DNA of 31,477 bases from NCBI GenBank assembly GCA_964455395.1, contig CAYVWB010000052.1, positions 1 through 31,477 of the forward strand, in the 5' to 3' direction. The position numbers were made by a program, and so were the translations under genes. Under the pieces are notes generated by a model, which worked only from the letters and a program-made list of their open reading frames with translations, was not told where the DNA came from and ran no database searches. Positions 1 through 7,903 of the stretch are shown one piece after another; the first letter of the stretch is position 1, and the number at the start of each line of letters is the position of its first letter. This DNA is from CAYVWB01 sp964455395 (GTDB lineage: Bacteria > Desulfobacterota > Desulfovibrionia > Desulfovibrionales > Desulfovibrionaceae).

Positions 1-316
1 CGTTGTCCACGTCCGTGAGGTTGATCTTGCCGGGGTGCTTGCCGGCCTGGAGCATCTGCGCTTCCGTGAGGGTGGAGACGACGCCGCGTCCCGGCGCGCG
101 GAAGGGGACGCCTCCCACGGTGAGCTGTCCTGAAGCGAGGGCGTACAGAGCTGCGGGCTGGTCCGGATTTTCGCCGTACCGCAAGCCTTTGACTTGGCCG
201 TCGATGGTCCACGTGCGTTTCTCGTAGACGAGCTCCTGTCCCCCCAGGGAGAGGGTCAGGGCTTCTGGAAAGGGGTCCTCGGCCAGGGTCTTGTACATCT
301 GCTTCAGATCGCTCAT
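1..316 (-). CDS. AICAR transformylase (PurH-like, stand-alone formyltransferase), N-terminal part
   Basis: This gene runs off the left edge of the window; 105 codons are visible. The start ATG (316-314) follows AGGAAC at good spacing. The motif RYGENPDQ at residues 46-53, followed by PAALY, is the signature that opens the AICAR formyltransferase domain of PurH, which uses 10-formyl-tetrahydrofolate to formylate AICAR in purine synthesis. In the usual bifunctional PurH this motif comes after an IMP cyclohydrolase domain of about 200 residues; here only 45 residues precede it, so the protein appears to be the formyltransferase half alone. That is an inference from the visible N-terminus, because the catalytic end lies outside the window. 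purA, two genes away on the other strand, acts on the IMP made after this step. Confidence 0.8.
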   Translation of the reverse strand, partial: MSDLKQMYKTLAEDPFPEALTLSLGGQELVYEKRTWTIDGQVKGLRYGENPDQPAALYALASGQLTVGGVPFRAPGRGVVSTLTEAQMLQAGKHPGKINLTDVDN

Positions 317-395
317 GAGCGGGCGTTCCTGTGGGCTTGGTGGTTATTTCTCGGCGGGCGGACCGCCCTCGCGCGCTGCAGCGCCCCAAACCCTG

Positions 396-424
396 GTAGT
401 ATCACAGGGCGTGTCGCCGGGCAA
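396..424 (-). promoter_or_regulatory. Candidate sigma-70 promoter for the AICAR transformylase gene
   Basis: Read on the minus strand, TTGCCC (424-419) is followed after 17 bases by TACTAC (401-396), with an overlapping GATACT (403-398) as an alternative -10. Transcription would start about 70 bases before the ATG at 316. The match to consensus is only partial. Confidence 0.3.
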
Positions 425-550
425 TTGACTCGCCAGCCATGGTGTGCGACAGCGGCGCTCTCTTGATTCCTGAACCGATTCGCGTAGGATCGCCCAAGCC
501 GCGCCCCCACCGTGCTGAACGCGCCGGGAACGCGCGCCCCACCGCAAGCG

Positions 551-582
551 ACGCGCCGGCTCCGATGTGCGAGCCGGCGCGT
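551..582 (+). promoter_or_regulatory. Perfect 12-bp hairpin directly upstream of the ribosome binding site
   Basis: ACGCGCCGGCTC (551-562) and GAGCCGGCGCGT (571-582) are exact reverse complements around an 8-base loop. The next bases, GGAG (583-586), are the Shine-Dalgarno sequence for the ATG at 593. There is no T-run, so it is not a classical terminator. It could stabilise the 5' end of the mRNA, affect ribosome access, or be a DNA-binding site. Confidence 0.6.
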
Positions 583-592
583 GGAGAGCAGC

Positions 593-985
593 ATGAGCAT
601 GGAAAAAGCCCTGACCAAACTGGCGCGACAACTCAACGCCTTCGACGAAGCTTCTCTGATGGCGCTCTGGGACCGTTACGCCGCCCGCGTGCAGAACTTC
701 GAGCCCACCAAGCGCTGGGAGGAAGCCGCCTTGATCTTCGGCTTGCTGCAGACAGTGCGCTGGAAGAACCAGCTCTTCAACCACCACTGGTCCGAAACCG
801 CCAGACCCCAAGGCCGCGCGGGCCTCACCCTGCCGTCTTTGCCGGAAGGGGTGGAGGACCCCTTCCGCGAGCTCATGGACGACTCACATGACCGGACCGA
901 CGCCGACGACGCCGAACTCGCTCAGCGCAGCAAGCGCGCCAAAGTCCTCCACTTCCGGCCGCGCGGCGAGGACGAGTCCGTATAA
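593..985 (+). CDS. Conserved-looking hypothetical protein, 130 residues
   Basis: I do not recognise this protein. The start chosen is the ATG at 593 because GGAG lies six bases upstream; the frame is open further upstream, but that extension is arginine-rich, lacks a ribosome site and crosses the hairpin at 551-582. The product is soluble, with no signal peptide or membrane segment. It has an N-terminal amphipathic helical part (KALTKLARQLNAFDE), a tryptophan-containing middle (KRWEEAALIF, VRWKNQLFNHHW) and a charged, acidic-then-basic tail. Its last 102 bases overlap the 3' end of the convergent mltF gene, which is unusual but both frames look coding. It stands alone on its strand, about 1.5 kb before purA. 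Confidence 0.65.
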   Translation: MSMEKALTKLARQLNAFDEASLMALWDRYAARVQNFEPTKRWEEAALIFGLLQTVRWKNQLFNHHWSETARPQGRAGLTLPSLPEGVEDPFRELMDDSHDRTDADDAELAQRSKRAKVLHFRPRGEDESV

Positions 986-2344
986 CGTGTAGTAGTAGCG
1001 ACGGATACGCTCCACGTACCGCACCGCTTCATGCCCTCGGCAGCCATGCCCCACCGCGGGGTAGACCGCCTTCAGCTCCCGCCAGGTGCGTCCCTCGCCG
1101 CCGCGCGCCTGGGCCAAACGCACCGCCCGCTCCAGATTCCCGAAGCCCTGGTTGTACGCCGCCAGCGCGAAGAACCACCGGTCCCACGGCGTCAGCTCCC
1201 ACGTCTCCAGTTCCTCCCACAGCTGATGGAGATAACGCGCGCCGCCTTCGATGGACTGCAGGGGGTCGAGTCGGTTCACCTGCAGCTCCCGGGCCGTGGC
1301 GCCGGTTATCTGCAACAGTCCCCGCACCCCGGTGGGGCTGACGGCATGGGGGTTGAAATGCGACTCCTGGTAGATCATCGCCGTGAAGAGCAAGGGGTCC
1401 ACCCCGATCTCCCGGCTGGCGTTGGCCACGGCTTCGCCGTACCGCGCAGAGGCCTCCCGCACGGTGCGCACCAGATGACGCGTCTCGTAGGGATCCGCGC
1501 GCTCCTCCAGGAAGCCATAATAGCGTTCCCGCAACTCCTCCAGCCGCGCCTGCAGCTGTGGCTCGCGCCAGAACCGCGCCAGCGCACGGGCCAAGGCTGG
1601 TTTGCGCTCGCTCCAATACCAGCGGTATGTCAGCGCATACGGCTCGGTCGTCTCCGGCAGAGCAAAGGCGGCGGCGTCCACTTCCGGGTAGAAGGGCTCC
1701 CAGAGCTTCAGCCGCATGTCGTCCGCCACAGTGGTCTGCTGTGAGGCTTCGACCACCGCCGTCAGCTCTCTGCCCAGCTCGCTGACGGCAAGCTGGGCGC
1801 CCACGGCCCGCAGATTCTCGCCGGGCTGCCGGAGGACGCCTCCGCCGCCGTGACGCCGCGCGCTCACCACCACGGGTTGCGCAGTGATGTAGGCGGGCCC
1901 GGCGTGCACCGGCGCGCTCCAGGCGCCCTCCGGTTCAAAGCCCATGCCGATGAAGAGGTCCGCCTCGCCTTTGGCCAAAGCCTGCCACGCCGCCTGCGGA
2001 GAACGGGGCGCGAGCCAGAAGACGGTGTAGCCGTGGCGGTTGGCGAAATCCTCCACGAGTTCGCGTTCGAACCCGGGTCCGTAAGGGGAGAGGGTGGCGC
2101 GCACGTGCTGGCTTCGCGCAGCCAGCACCCGCAACACCCGGGGTGCGCCGGGGGTCTTGGCTTCCAGTGTGAAACGAGGCAAGTTGAGCACAGGCGCGGG
2201 GGACCTGGACGAGACCGTGGTCGCGAGGTCCGCCGACGCTGCAGGTTCCGAAGAAAGGGGTGCGCGCGCGGCGACGCCGAACAGCAACAGTGCGAGACAC
2301 GCAGCGACCAGACACGCTGCGACGGGGGAGTTGTACCCATGCAT
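884..2344 (-). CDS. mltF: Membrane-bound lytic murein transglycosylase F-like protein (solute-binding domain plus SLT domain)
   Basis: The 486-residue product has an N-terminal hydrophobic export segment or anchor (about residues 7-28), a periplasmic solute-binding family 3 domain (about 65-285) and a C-terminal lytic transglycosylase domain (about 300-460). The probable catalytic glutamate is E327 in YQESHFNP, followed by SPTGVRGLLQIT and later ALAAYNQGFGN, all typical of Slt/MltF enzymes. These cleave peptidoglycan between N-acetylmuramic acid and N-acetylglucosamine, forming 1,6-anhydro ends in the periplasm. The start at 2344 was preferred over longer in-frame possibilities because AAGGAG lies nine bases upstream and it gives a clean signal sequence. 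VAAC strings occur inside the hydrophobic stretch but sit too early to be a convincing lipobox. The gene is divergent from purA and overlaps the small hypothetical gene by 102 bases at its 3' end. Confidence 0.87.
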   Translation of the reverse strand: MHGYNSPVAACLVAACLALLLFGVAARAPLSSEPAASADLATTVSSRSPAPVLNLPRFTLEAKTPGAPRVLRVLAARSQHVRATLSPYGPGFERELVEDFANRHGYTVFWLAPRSPQAAWQALAKGEADLFIGMGFEPEGAWSAPVHAGPAYITAQPVVVSARRHGGGGVLRQPGENLRAVGAQLAVSELGRELTAVVEASQQTTVADDMRLKLWEPFYPEVDAAAFALPETTEPYALTYRWYWSERKPALARALARFWREPQLQARLEELRERYYGFLEERADPYETRHLVRTVREASARYGEAVANASREIGVDPLLFTAMIYQESHFNPHAVSPTGVRGLLQITGATARELQVNRLDPLQSIEGGARYLHQLWEELETWELTPWDRWFFALAAYNQGFGNLERAVRLAQARGGEGRTWRELKAVYPAVGHGCRGHEAVRYVERIRRYYYTLYGLVLAARPEVEDFGALAALSEFGVVGVGPVM

Positions 2345-2465
2345 ACGTCGTGACTCCTTCAGCAGTGGTCCATGCACAGGGGGGAACGCCCCGGAACACA
2401 GGCGAGGCGACTGGAGACACGACTCCACCAGCCCACGCGCTTGCATGACAACCGCTTAGGATAGA

Positions 2466-2494
2466 TTGACTTTCGTTGGAAACGAATTTAGGAG
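2466..2494 (+). promoter_or_regulatory. Candidate purA promoter containing an inverted repeat
   Basis: TTGACT (2466-2471) is a good -35; 17 bases later TAGGAG (2489-2494) could serve as a -10, similar to TAGGGT seen before rlpA. The spacer holds the perfect inverted repeat TTCGTT-GGA-AACGAA (2472-2486), which could be an operator. The rest of the 223-base mltF-purA intergenic region shows no other clear feature. Confidence 0.35.
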
Positions 2495-2567
2495 GAGACG
2501 CCTTCCTTACGGTCTGGGCGCCGCCTTTATCTGAGGGAAGCGACTTTTCTACATCAAGGAGCAATCC

Positions 2568-3851
2568 ATGTCAAACATCGTTGTCTTGGGCTCCCAGTGG
2601 GGCGACGAAGGCAAAGGCAAGATCGTCGACCTCCTCACCCGGGACGTCCACGCCATCGTTCGCTTCCAAGGCGGCAACAACGCCGGCCACACCCTCGTGG
2701 TCGGCGGCAAGAAGACCGTCCTCCATCTCATTCCCTCAGGCATCCTCCAGCCGCACGCCCGCTGCTACATCGGCAACGGCGTCGTGCTCGATCCACACGT
2801 GTTTCTGGAGGAGGTGGACAAACTCGCCGCCCAAGGCGTGGACGTGAGCCCGTCGCGCCTCATGATCAGCCCGAAGACCCATCTCATTTTGCCGCACCAT
2901 AAAGTCTTGGACGCCGCGCGGGAAGGGGCGCTTTCCGGTGAGAAACAGATCGGCACCACCGGCCGCGGCATAGGCCCCTGCTATGAGGACAAGGCGGCGC
3001 GCGTGGGCTTGCGCGCAGGCGACCTGACAGACATGACCCTCGTCGCCGCCAAGGTGGAGCGCGCTCTCGTCGAGAAGAACGTCCTCCTCACCCAACTCTA
3101 CGGAGTGGACCCCGTGGACCCGGCTGCCGTGGTGGCGCAACTGACCGCCCACGCCGAACGCATCGTCCCCTATCTCGGCGACGTCTCCACAGCCTTGGAG
3201 CAGACCGTCCGCGAGGAGCAAGCCATCCTCTTCGAAGGCGCCCAAGGCGCTCATCTGGACATCGACCACGGCACCTACCCCTTCGTCACCTCCTCCACCA
3301 CCACGGCTGGCAACGCCGCCACCGGCGCAGGCGTGGCCCCTCGTCGGCTGGACCGGGTGATGCTGGTGGTGAAAGCCTACACAACCCGTGTGGGGGGCGG
3401 CCCCTTCCCCACGGAGCTCGATGACGCGTGCGGCGTCCATCTGCAGACCACCGGCGCGGAATTCGGCGCCACCACCGGCAGGCAGCGCCGCTGCGGGTGG
3501 CTGGACCTGGTGACACTGCGCGAATCCGCACGACTGAACGGCCCGACCGACCTGGCGGTGACCAAGCTCGACGTGCTTACCGGTCTGGAGACCATCAAAG
3601 TCTGCACGGCCTACTCCTTCCGCGGGGAGACCATCGAGTATCCGCCCCAAGTGGAAGCCGGCTTGGCCGAGTGCGAACCCATCTACGAGGAACTCCCCGG
3701 CTGGAACGAGCCCATCGACCAGGTCTCCAACTGGATATCCCTGCCCAAGAACGCCAAGGAGTACGTGCGCTACATGGAACAGGCGCTGCAGGCTCCAGCC
3801 ACGCTCATCTCCGTGGGGCCGGACAGGGACCAGACCCTCATCAGGAAATAG
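2568..3851 (+). CDS. purA: Adenylosuccinate synthetase
   Basis: The enzyme joins IMP and aspartate with GTP hydrolysis to form adenylosuccinate, the first committed step from IMP to AMP, in the cytoplasm. At 427 residues it has the standard length. The N-terminal GSQWGDEGKGK phosphate-binding loop with the catalytic aspartate, NNAGHT with the catalytic histidine near residue 41, the IMP-binding IGTTGRGIGP stretch, the EGAQG segment, TTGRQRRCGWLD, and TKLDVL for guanine recognition are all present. The ATG at 2568 has AAGGAG eight bases upstream. The next gene, for the DNA polymerase III delta-prime subunit, starts three bases after the stop, so the two are probably co-transcribed. Confidence 0.97.
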   Translation: MSNIVVLGSQWGDEGKGKIVDLLTRDVHAIVRFQGGNNAGHTLVVGGKKTVLHLIPSGILQPHARCYIGNGVVLDPHVFLEEVDKLAAQGVDVSPSRLMISPKTHLILPHHKVLDAAREGALSGEKQIGTTGRGIGPCYEDKAARVGLRAGDLTDMTLVAAKVERALVEKNVLLTQLYGVDPVDPAAVVAQLTAHAERIVPYLGDVSTALEQTVREEQAILFEGAQGAHLDIDHGTYPFVTSSTTTAGNAATGAGVAPRRLDRVMLVVKAYTTRVGGGPFPTELDDACGVHLQTTGAEFGATTGRQRRCGWLDLVTLRESARLNGPTDLAVTKLDVLTGLETIKVCTAYSFRGETIEYPPQVEAGLAECEPIYEELPGWNEPIDQVSNWISLPKNAKEYVRYMEQALQAPATLISVGPDRDQTLIRK

Positions 3852-3854
3852 GCT

Positions 3855-5039
3855 GTGGCCAAAGCCGGGTCCACCGCAGCCGCCAAGGAAGCGGCGGAGC
3901 TCGCCGCCTCCATGCCCCGGCTGCCTGCGCCGGCGCGGGTTCGCGCGCTCACCGGGGCGGCGCGTCTCGCGCCGGCGCGGGAACGGCTCCGGCGGCTCGC
4001 CGAGTGTGAGGGCGGCCCACCGCAGGTCATCCTCATGGAAGGCGGCGACGTCGAGTTGCGCGTGGCCATGAGCCTCTACTGGACTTGTTTGCTGCAGTGC
4101 CGCGGCTCGGCTCCGGCGCAAGTGGAAGCCAAGCCCGCCGGACCGACCCAGGCCAGCCTGCTTGGCGCGCCCCCTGCCCCGGAGACGACGCCGGAGACGA
4201 CGGCGCCTCCCTGCGAGGTCCCGTGCCTGGACTGCGACGACTGCATGAAGGCCTTGACAGGAGCCAACCGGGACGTCTTCTTCCTGGACGGCCGCCGCGC
4301 CATGATCACCATCGATGACGTCCGCGGCGTGCGCGCCGTCATCGGGGAGTCGCCGCGCGGCGCAGGGCCGCGGGTCATCATCATGGCGGAAGCGCACCAC
4401 ATGCGCCAGGAGACCGCCAACGCCATGCTCAAGTCCCTGGAGGAGCCGCGGCCCGGCAACAGCTTTTCGCTGCTGGCGCCCCAGCGCGAGAAACTGCTGC
4501 CCACCATCGTCTCCCGCAGTTTCGTCATCACCTTGCCGTGGCCCCACGGGGGGGCGTCCACGGACAGCTCCGCCATGCACGATGCGGACGACGAGCTCGA
4601 GACGGACGACGCCGAGACCCTCGCCGCCACGACGCGGCTGGTGGAGGGGTTCGCCCACTTCGGCCGCACGGGCGCAGGGTGGTTCCCCCTCACTGCGGTG
4701 AAAGGGACGGCGGACAAGCACTCGGCCGCGCTCTTCTGCATGGTGCTGCAACGCGTCATTCTGGCGGCGATGCTGCAAGCCGCCGGCGAGCCCTCGCGGC
4801 AGGGCGTCCCGGGTCTGCCTGAGCGTCTGGCTGCCGGCGCCGACGCCGCGGCGGCGATGCTTGTGACCCGGCTGGACCTTCCGGGCTTGCGCGGTCTGGA
4901 CGCCGCCTTGGCCGAGACGGAAGAAGCCGTGGAGAAGACGGTGAATGCCGCGCTCTGCCTGGACTGGTTCGTCACCCGCTTGGCGCTGCTCATCAAAGCG
5001 AGCCGGGAGCGCCGCCAAGGCCAGCGCGCCGTCCCTTGA
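3855..5039 (+). CDS. holB: DNA polymerase III delta-prime subunit-like protein
   Basis: This 394-residue protein resembles the clamp-loader delta-prime subunit. Residues 172-200 carry the Walker B-like region (VIIMAEAHHM) and the AMLKSLEEP sequence typical of DnaX/HolB proteins, and SRS at 220-222 is the conserved arginine-finger motif. The position of a P-loop (near VILMEGGDVELR) lacks the GxxGxGK pattern, as expected for delta-prime, which does not bind ATP. A zinc-module set of cysteines is visible (C82, then C120/C124, C127, C130), split by an Ala/Pro/Thr-rich insertion of about 37 residues. The start is a GTG at 3855 with AGGA overlapping the end of purA; an ATG at 3912 is a shorter alternative. 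The gene is probably co-transcribed with purA. Confidence 0.8.
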   Translation: MAKAGSTAAAKEAAELAASMPRLPAPARVRALTGAARLAPARERLRRLAECEGGPPQVILMEGGDVELRVAMSLYWTCLLQCRGSAPAQVEAKPAGPTQASLLGAPPAPETTPETTAPPCEVPCLDCDDCMKALTGANRDVFFLDGRRAMITIDDVRGVRAVIGESPRGAGPRVIIMAEAHHMRQETANAMLKSLEEPRPGNSFSLLAPQREKLLPTIVSRSFVITLPWPHGGASTDSSAMHDADDELETDDAETLAATTRLVEGFAHFGRTGAGWFPLTAVKGTADKHSAALFCMVLQRVILAAMLQAAGEPSRQGVPGLPERLAAGADAAAAMLVTRLDLPGLRGLDAALAETEEAVEKTVNAALCLDWFVTRLALLIKASRERRQGQRAVP

Positions 5040-5131
5040 CCCGAAGCGGCAATTGCGCCATGAGTGACAGCATGGGCGACGTTCCCGAAGGACGCTCCCG
5101 AAGCCATACCCCCGCTTCCCAGGAGAGAGGC

Positions 5132-5938
5132 ATGCCTGCCGTCAATCAGGTTCTGCTCATCGAGGACAGCCGCGTTCAGGCGAAGATCATCCAGAGCCAG
5201 ATCCTCGCCATCGGCGATTTCAAGAGCGTTGCGGCGCACTCCATGCGGGAAGCCGAAACGATCCTGAATGAATACAAGGGCGACTTGCCTTTCTTCGTCG
5301 CCGTGGTGGATCTGAACTTGCCGGACGCCTACGACGGCGAAGCCGTGGACATGACCCTGGCCCATGGGCTGCCCACCGTGGTGCTTACCGCCACCTTCAG
5401 CGAAGAGCTCCGCCAGCGGTTCATCGACAAGGAAGTGGCCGACTACTTCCTCAAAGGCTCCATCAAGGACATGGACCCCATGCTCCACATCCTGGAGCGG
5501 CTCTACCGCAACCGCTCCGTGAAAGCCATGGTGGTGGACGACTCCCGCACCGCGCGCAATCTCGTCAAACGGCTCCTGCAGATCCAGCAGCTCCAGGTCT
5601 TCGAGGCCAGCGATGGCGCCGAGGCCCTTCGCGTGCTGGAGGACCATCCGGACATCCGCCTCATCGTCACGGACTACAACATGCCCAACCTGGACGGCTT
5701 CGAGCTTACCGTGGCCATCCGGGAACAATACAAGATGGACCAGCTCTCCATCGTGGGTTTTTCCGGACAAGGGGACCCCACCCTCACCGCACGGTTCCTC
5801 AAGAACGGGGCCAACGACTTCCTCAAGAAACCTTTCGAGGTGGAGGAGTTCTACTGGCGGATCAATCAGAGCCTCGCCATGCTGGACGTGGTGTGCGAAC
5901 TCCGGGAATGCCACAGCGTTCAAGCGGAGGAAGCGTGA
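5132..5938 (+). CDS. Tandem receiver-domain response regulator without output domain
   Basis: The 268-residue product consists of two CheY-like receiver domains and nothing else obvious. In the first (about 5-125) E11/D12 form the acidic pocket, D60 in VVDLNLPD is the phosphorylation site and K108 in YFLKGS the conserved lysine. In the second (about 131-255) D136/D137, D181 in TDYNMPNLDG, S211 and K233 in FLKKPF fill the same roles. Paired receivers of this type are often followed by a GGDEF domain; here the protein ends. The ATG at 5132 was chosen because AGGAGAGAGG lies just upstream, whereas the earlier in-frame starts at 5036 and 5060 have none. Its TGA overlaps the GTG of the photolyase by four bases, so translation is probably coupled. 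No cognate kinase is adjacent. Confidence 0.88.
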   Translation: MPAVNQVLLIEDSRVQAKIIQSQILAIGDFKSVAAHSMREAETILNEYKGDLPFFVAVVDLNLPDAYDGEAVDMTLAHGLPTVVLTATFSEELRQRFIDKEVADYFLKGSIKDMDPMLHILERLYRNRSVKAMVVDDSRTARNLVKRLLQIQQLQVFEASDGAEALRVLEDHPDIRLIVTDYNMPNLDGFELTVAIREQYKMDQLSIVGFSGQGDPTLTARFLKNGANDFLKKPFEVEEFYWRINQSLAMLDVVCELRECHSVQAEEA

Positions 5939-7305
5939 TCGACGAGCGGCGCGTGCACGTCCTCCGTGGGGGAACGCCAAAGCCCGGGCCGCAGCGACCC
6001 GTGGTCTACTGGATGCACCGCGACCACCGCGCCCGCGACAACTTCGGCTTGCTCCACGCTCAGGCCGTGGCTTTGCGTCATGAAGCGCCGCTTATCGTGG
6101 TCTACTGTCTGGTCCCGCAGTTTCTGGAAGCGACCATCCGGCAGTTCGGGTTCTTGCTCCGCGGTCTGGAACAGACAGCGCACGCCTTGCGCGACAAGCG
6201 GATTCCCTTCGTCATGCGGCGCGGCGATCCGCCCGGAGAGGTCGCGCGGTATGTCCGCGAGGTGGACGCAGCCCTGCTCGTCACGGATTTCGATACGCTG
6301 CGCATCAAGCGCCAATGGCTGCGGCAGACGACGGAAGCCGTGAGCGTCCCCGTCCATGAGGTGGATTCGCGCAACGTCGTCCCCTGTCGGGTCGCCTCCG
6401 ACAAGCGCGAGTACGCAGCCCGCACCATCCGACCGAAGATCCATCGTCTGCTGCCGGAGTTCCTCCACGAACCGCCGTCCCTGGCGCCGCATCCCCATAC
6501 CTTTTCGCAGACGGTCGACCCCGTGGACTGGTCCGCGCTGCGCGAGGGTCTCCAGGTGGACCGCAGCGTCCCCGAGGTGACTTGGCTCACCCCCGGCGAA
6601 GACGCCGCCGCCGGCGTGCTCGGCGCGTTCATCCAGCACCGCCTGGACCGCTACGACGAGGCTCGTAACGACCCCAACGAAGACGTCACTTCCAACCTCT
6701 CGCCCTACCTGCACTTCGGCCAGCTCGCCGGCGTGCGCGCGGCCCTGGCCGTCGCCGCCGCCACAAGCCGCGTCAGCCACGCCCGCGAGGCCTTTCTGGA
6801 GGAGCTGGTGGTGCGTCGCGAGATCTGCGACAACTACTGCCTCCACACCCCGGACTACGACGCCGTGAGCGCTTTCCCGGACTGGGCCCGCCAGACCCTG
6901 GACGACCACCGCGCCGACCGCCGCGAGCACCTCTACGATCTGGAGACGCTGGAGCGCGGCGCCACCCATGACGAGCTCTGGAACGCCGCCCAGCTGGAGA
7001 TGACCCGCGCCGGCAAGATGCACAACTACATGCGCATGTATTGGGCAAAGAAGATGCTGGAATGGACCGAGTCCCCCGAACAGGCGCTCGAGTGGACCAT
7101 TTTCCTCAACGACCGCCACGAGCTCGATGGCCGCGATCCCAACGGCTATGTCGGCGCGGCGTGGTCCATTGGCGGCGTCCATGACCGCGCGTGGAAGGAA
7201 CGGCCCATCTTCGGCAAGATCCGCTACATGAGCTACAACGGCGCCAAGTCCAAGTTCAGCATCAAGGGCTACGTCGCCAAGGTGGACGCCCTCCAGCCCG
7301 TGTGA
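5935..7305 (+). CDS. Class II deoxyribodipyrimidine photolyase (CPD photolyase)
   Basis: This enzyme uses light and reduced FAD to split cyclobutane pyrimidine dimers in DNA. The 456-residue product has an N-terminal alpha/beta domain (VVYWMHRDHRARDN, residues about 22-35) and a C-terminal helical FAD domain. Class II signatures are clear: KMHNYMRMYWAKKMLEWT near residue 361-378 and FLNDRHELDGRDPNGYVG near 391-408, followed by the GVHDRAW and IFGKIRYMS motifs. The start is the GTG at 5935, preceded by GGAGG; it overlaps the stop of the response-regulator gene in GTGA. A more upstream ATG in the same frame would lie inside the regulator gene and lacks a ribosome site. Light-dependent repair next to a signalling protein suggests coordinated expression, which is inference. 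Confidence 0.93.
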   Translation: MIDERRVHVLRGGTPKPGPQRPVVYWMHRDHRARDNFGLLHAQAVALRHEAPLIVVYCLVPQFLEATIRQFGFLLRGLEQTAHALRDKRIPFVMRRGDPPGEVARYVREVDAALLVTDFDTLRIKRQWLRQTTEAVSVPVHEVDSRNVVPCRVASDKREYAARTIRPKIHRLLPEFLHEPPSLAPHPHTFSQTVDPVDWSALREGLQVDRSVPEVTWLTPGEDAAAGVLGAFIQHRLDRYDEARNDPNEDVTSNLSPYLHFGQLAGVRAALAVAAATSRVSHAREAFLEELVVRREICDNYCLHTPDYDAVSAFPDWARQTLDDHRADRREHLYDLETLERGATHDELWNAAQLEMTRAGKMHNYMRMYWAKKMLEWTESPEQALEWTIFLNDRHELDGRDPNGYVGAAWSIGGVHDRAWKERPIFGKIRYMSYNGAKSKFSIKGYVAKVDALQPV

Positions 7306-7470
7306 GCAGAATGGCCCCGACGCCGCCAAGCCCCCCGCAGGAAGGCCTCCTCCGTGTCGGCCGTCCCTGTCACACCGGCCCTCCCGATGCGCCCTGCGCC
7401 ACAGACCGGGTCAGCGGAAGCGGGCGGCTCATGTTTGTGTGGTGGCGCGCAGGCGCGTTCCCGATGCGCC

Positions 7471-7845
7471 TTACGGCGCCAAGGCGATCATCTCCATTTC
7501 CACCAGGCCCCCCAGGGGCAGCCCCGCCACCTGGAATGTGGAGCGCGCCGGCTGGTGGCCGCCGAAGCATGCTTCGTAGACCTGGTTCACGGCGGGGAAG
7601 TCCGCCATGTCCGTCAGGAAAACGGTGACCTTGACGACCTGCGTCAGCCCGGAGCCCGCCGCCTCCAGCACGGCTTTGGCGTTCTCCAGCGCGCGTCGGG
7701 CTTGCGCAGCCACGCCTTGCTCCATGTCCTTCGTCCCGGGAATGAGGCCGAGCTGGCCGGAGCAGAAGACGAAGCCGCCGGCTTTGGTCGCTTGGGAATA
7801 GGGGCCCACTGCGGCGGGGGCGTTGTCCGTCTGAATGAATTCCAT
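7471..7845 (-). CDS. ridA: RidA family enamine/imine deaminase
   Basis: At 124 residues this matches the small YjgF/YER057c/UK114 (RidA) family, which hydrolyses reactive 2-aminoacrylate and related enamines released by PLP enzymes to stable ketoacids. The N-terminal PAAVGPYSQATKAGGFVFCSGQ segment is split here as AVGPYSQA (12-19) and FCSGQLG (27-33); the probable substrate-binding arginine is R101 in ARSTFQV and the catalytic-site glutamate E118 near the C-terminus (EMEMIA). The start has AAAGGAG upstream. It lies 58 bases downstream of the HAD phosphatase gene on the same strand and is probably co-transcribed. A small hairpin, GCGCC-TTAC-GGCGC at 7466-7479, spans the stop codon. The 165 bases between it and the photolyase hold nothing else I recognise. 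Confidence 0.93.
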   Translation of the reverse strand: MEFIQTDNAPAAVGPYSQATKAGGFVFCSGQLGLIPGTKDMEQGVAAQARRALENAKAVLEAAGSGLTQVVKVTVFLTDMADFPAVNQVYEACFGGHQPARSTFQVAGLPLGGLVEMEMIALAP

Positions 7846-7903
7846 GCTCGCTCCTTTGCGTGGCGCGTGAGGGGGTTGCGGGGATGGCGGAATGCGCCGG
7901 GGG

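Noticed and set aside
2280..2344. MltF as a lipoprotein
   Set aside because: VAAC occurs twice but within the first 16 residues, too early for a normal lipoprotein signal; a plain signal or anchor fits better.
2736..5018. A 760-codon minus-strand frame opposite purA and holB
   Set aside because: Both plus-strand genes are clear, and the frame has Arg/Gly/His-rich composition, no domain and no ribosome site.
7384..7470. Two copies of TCCCGATGCGCC after the photolyase as a mobile-element footprint
   Set aside because: They are short, G+C-rich, not flanking any insertion and could easily arise by chance in this composition.
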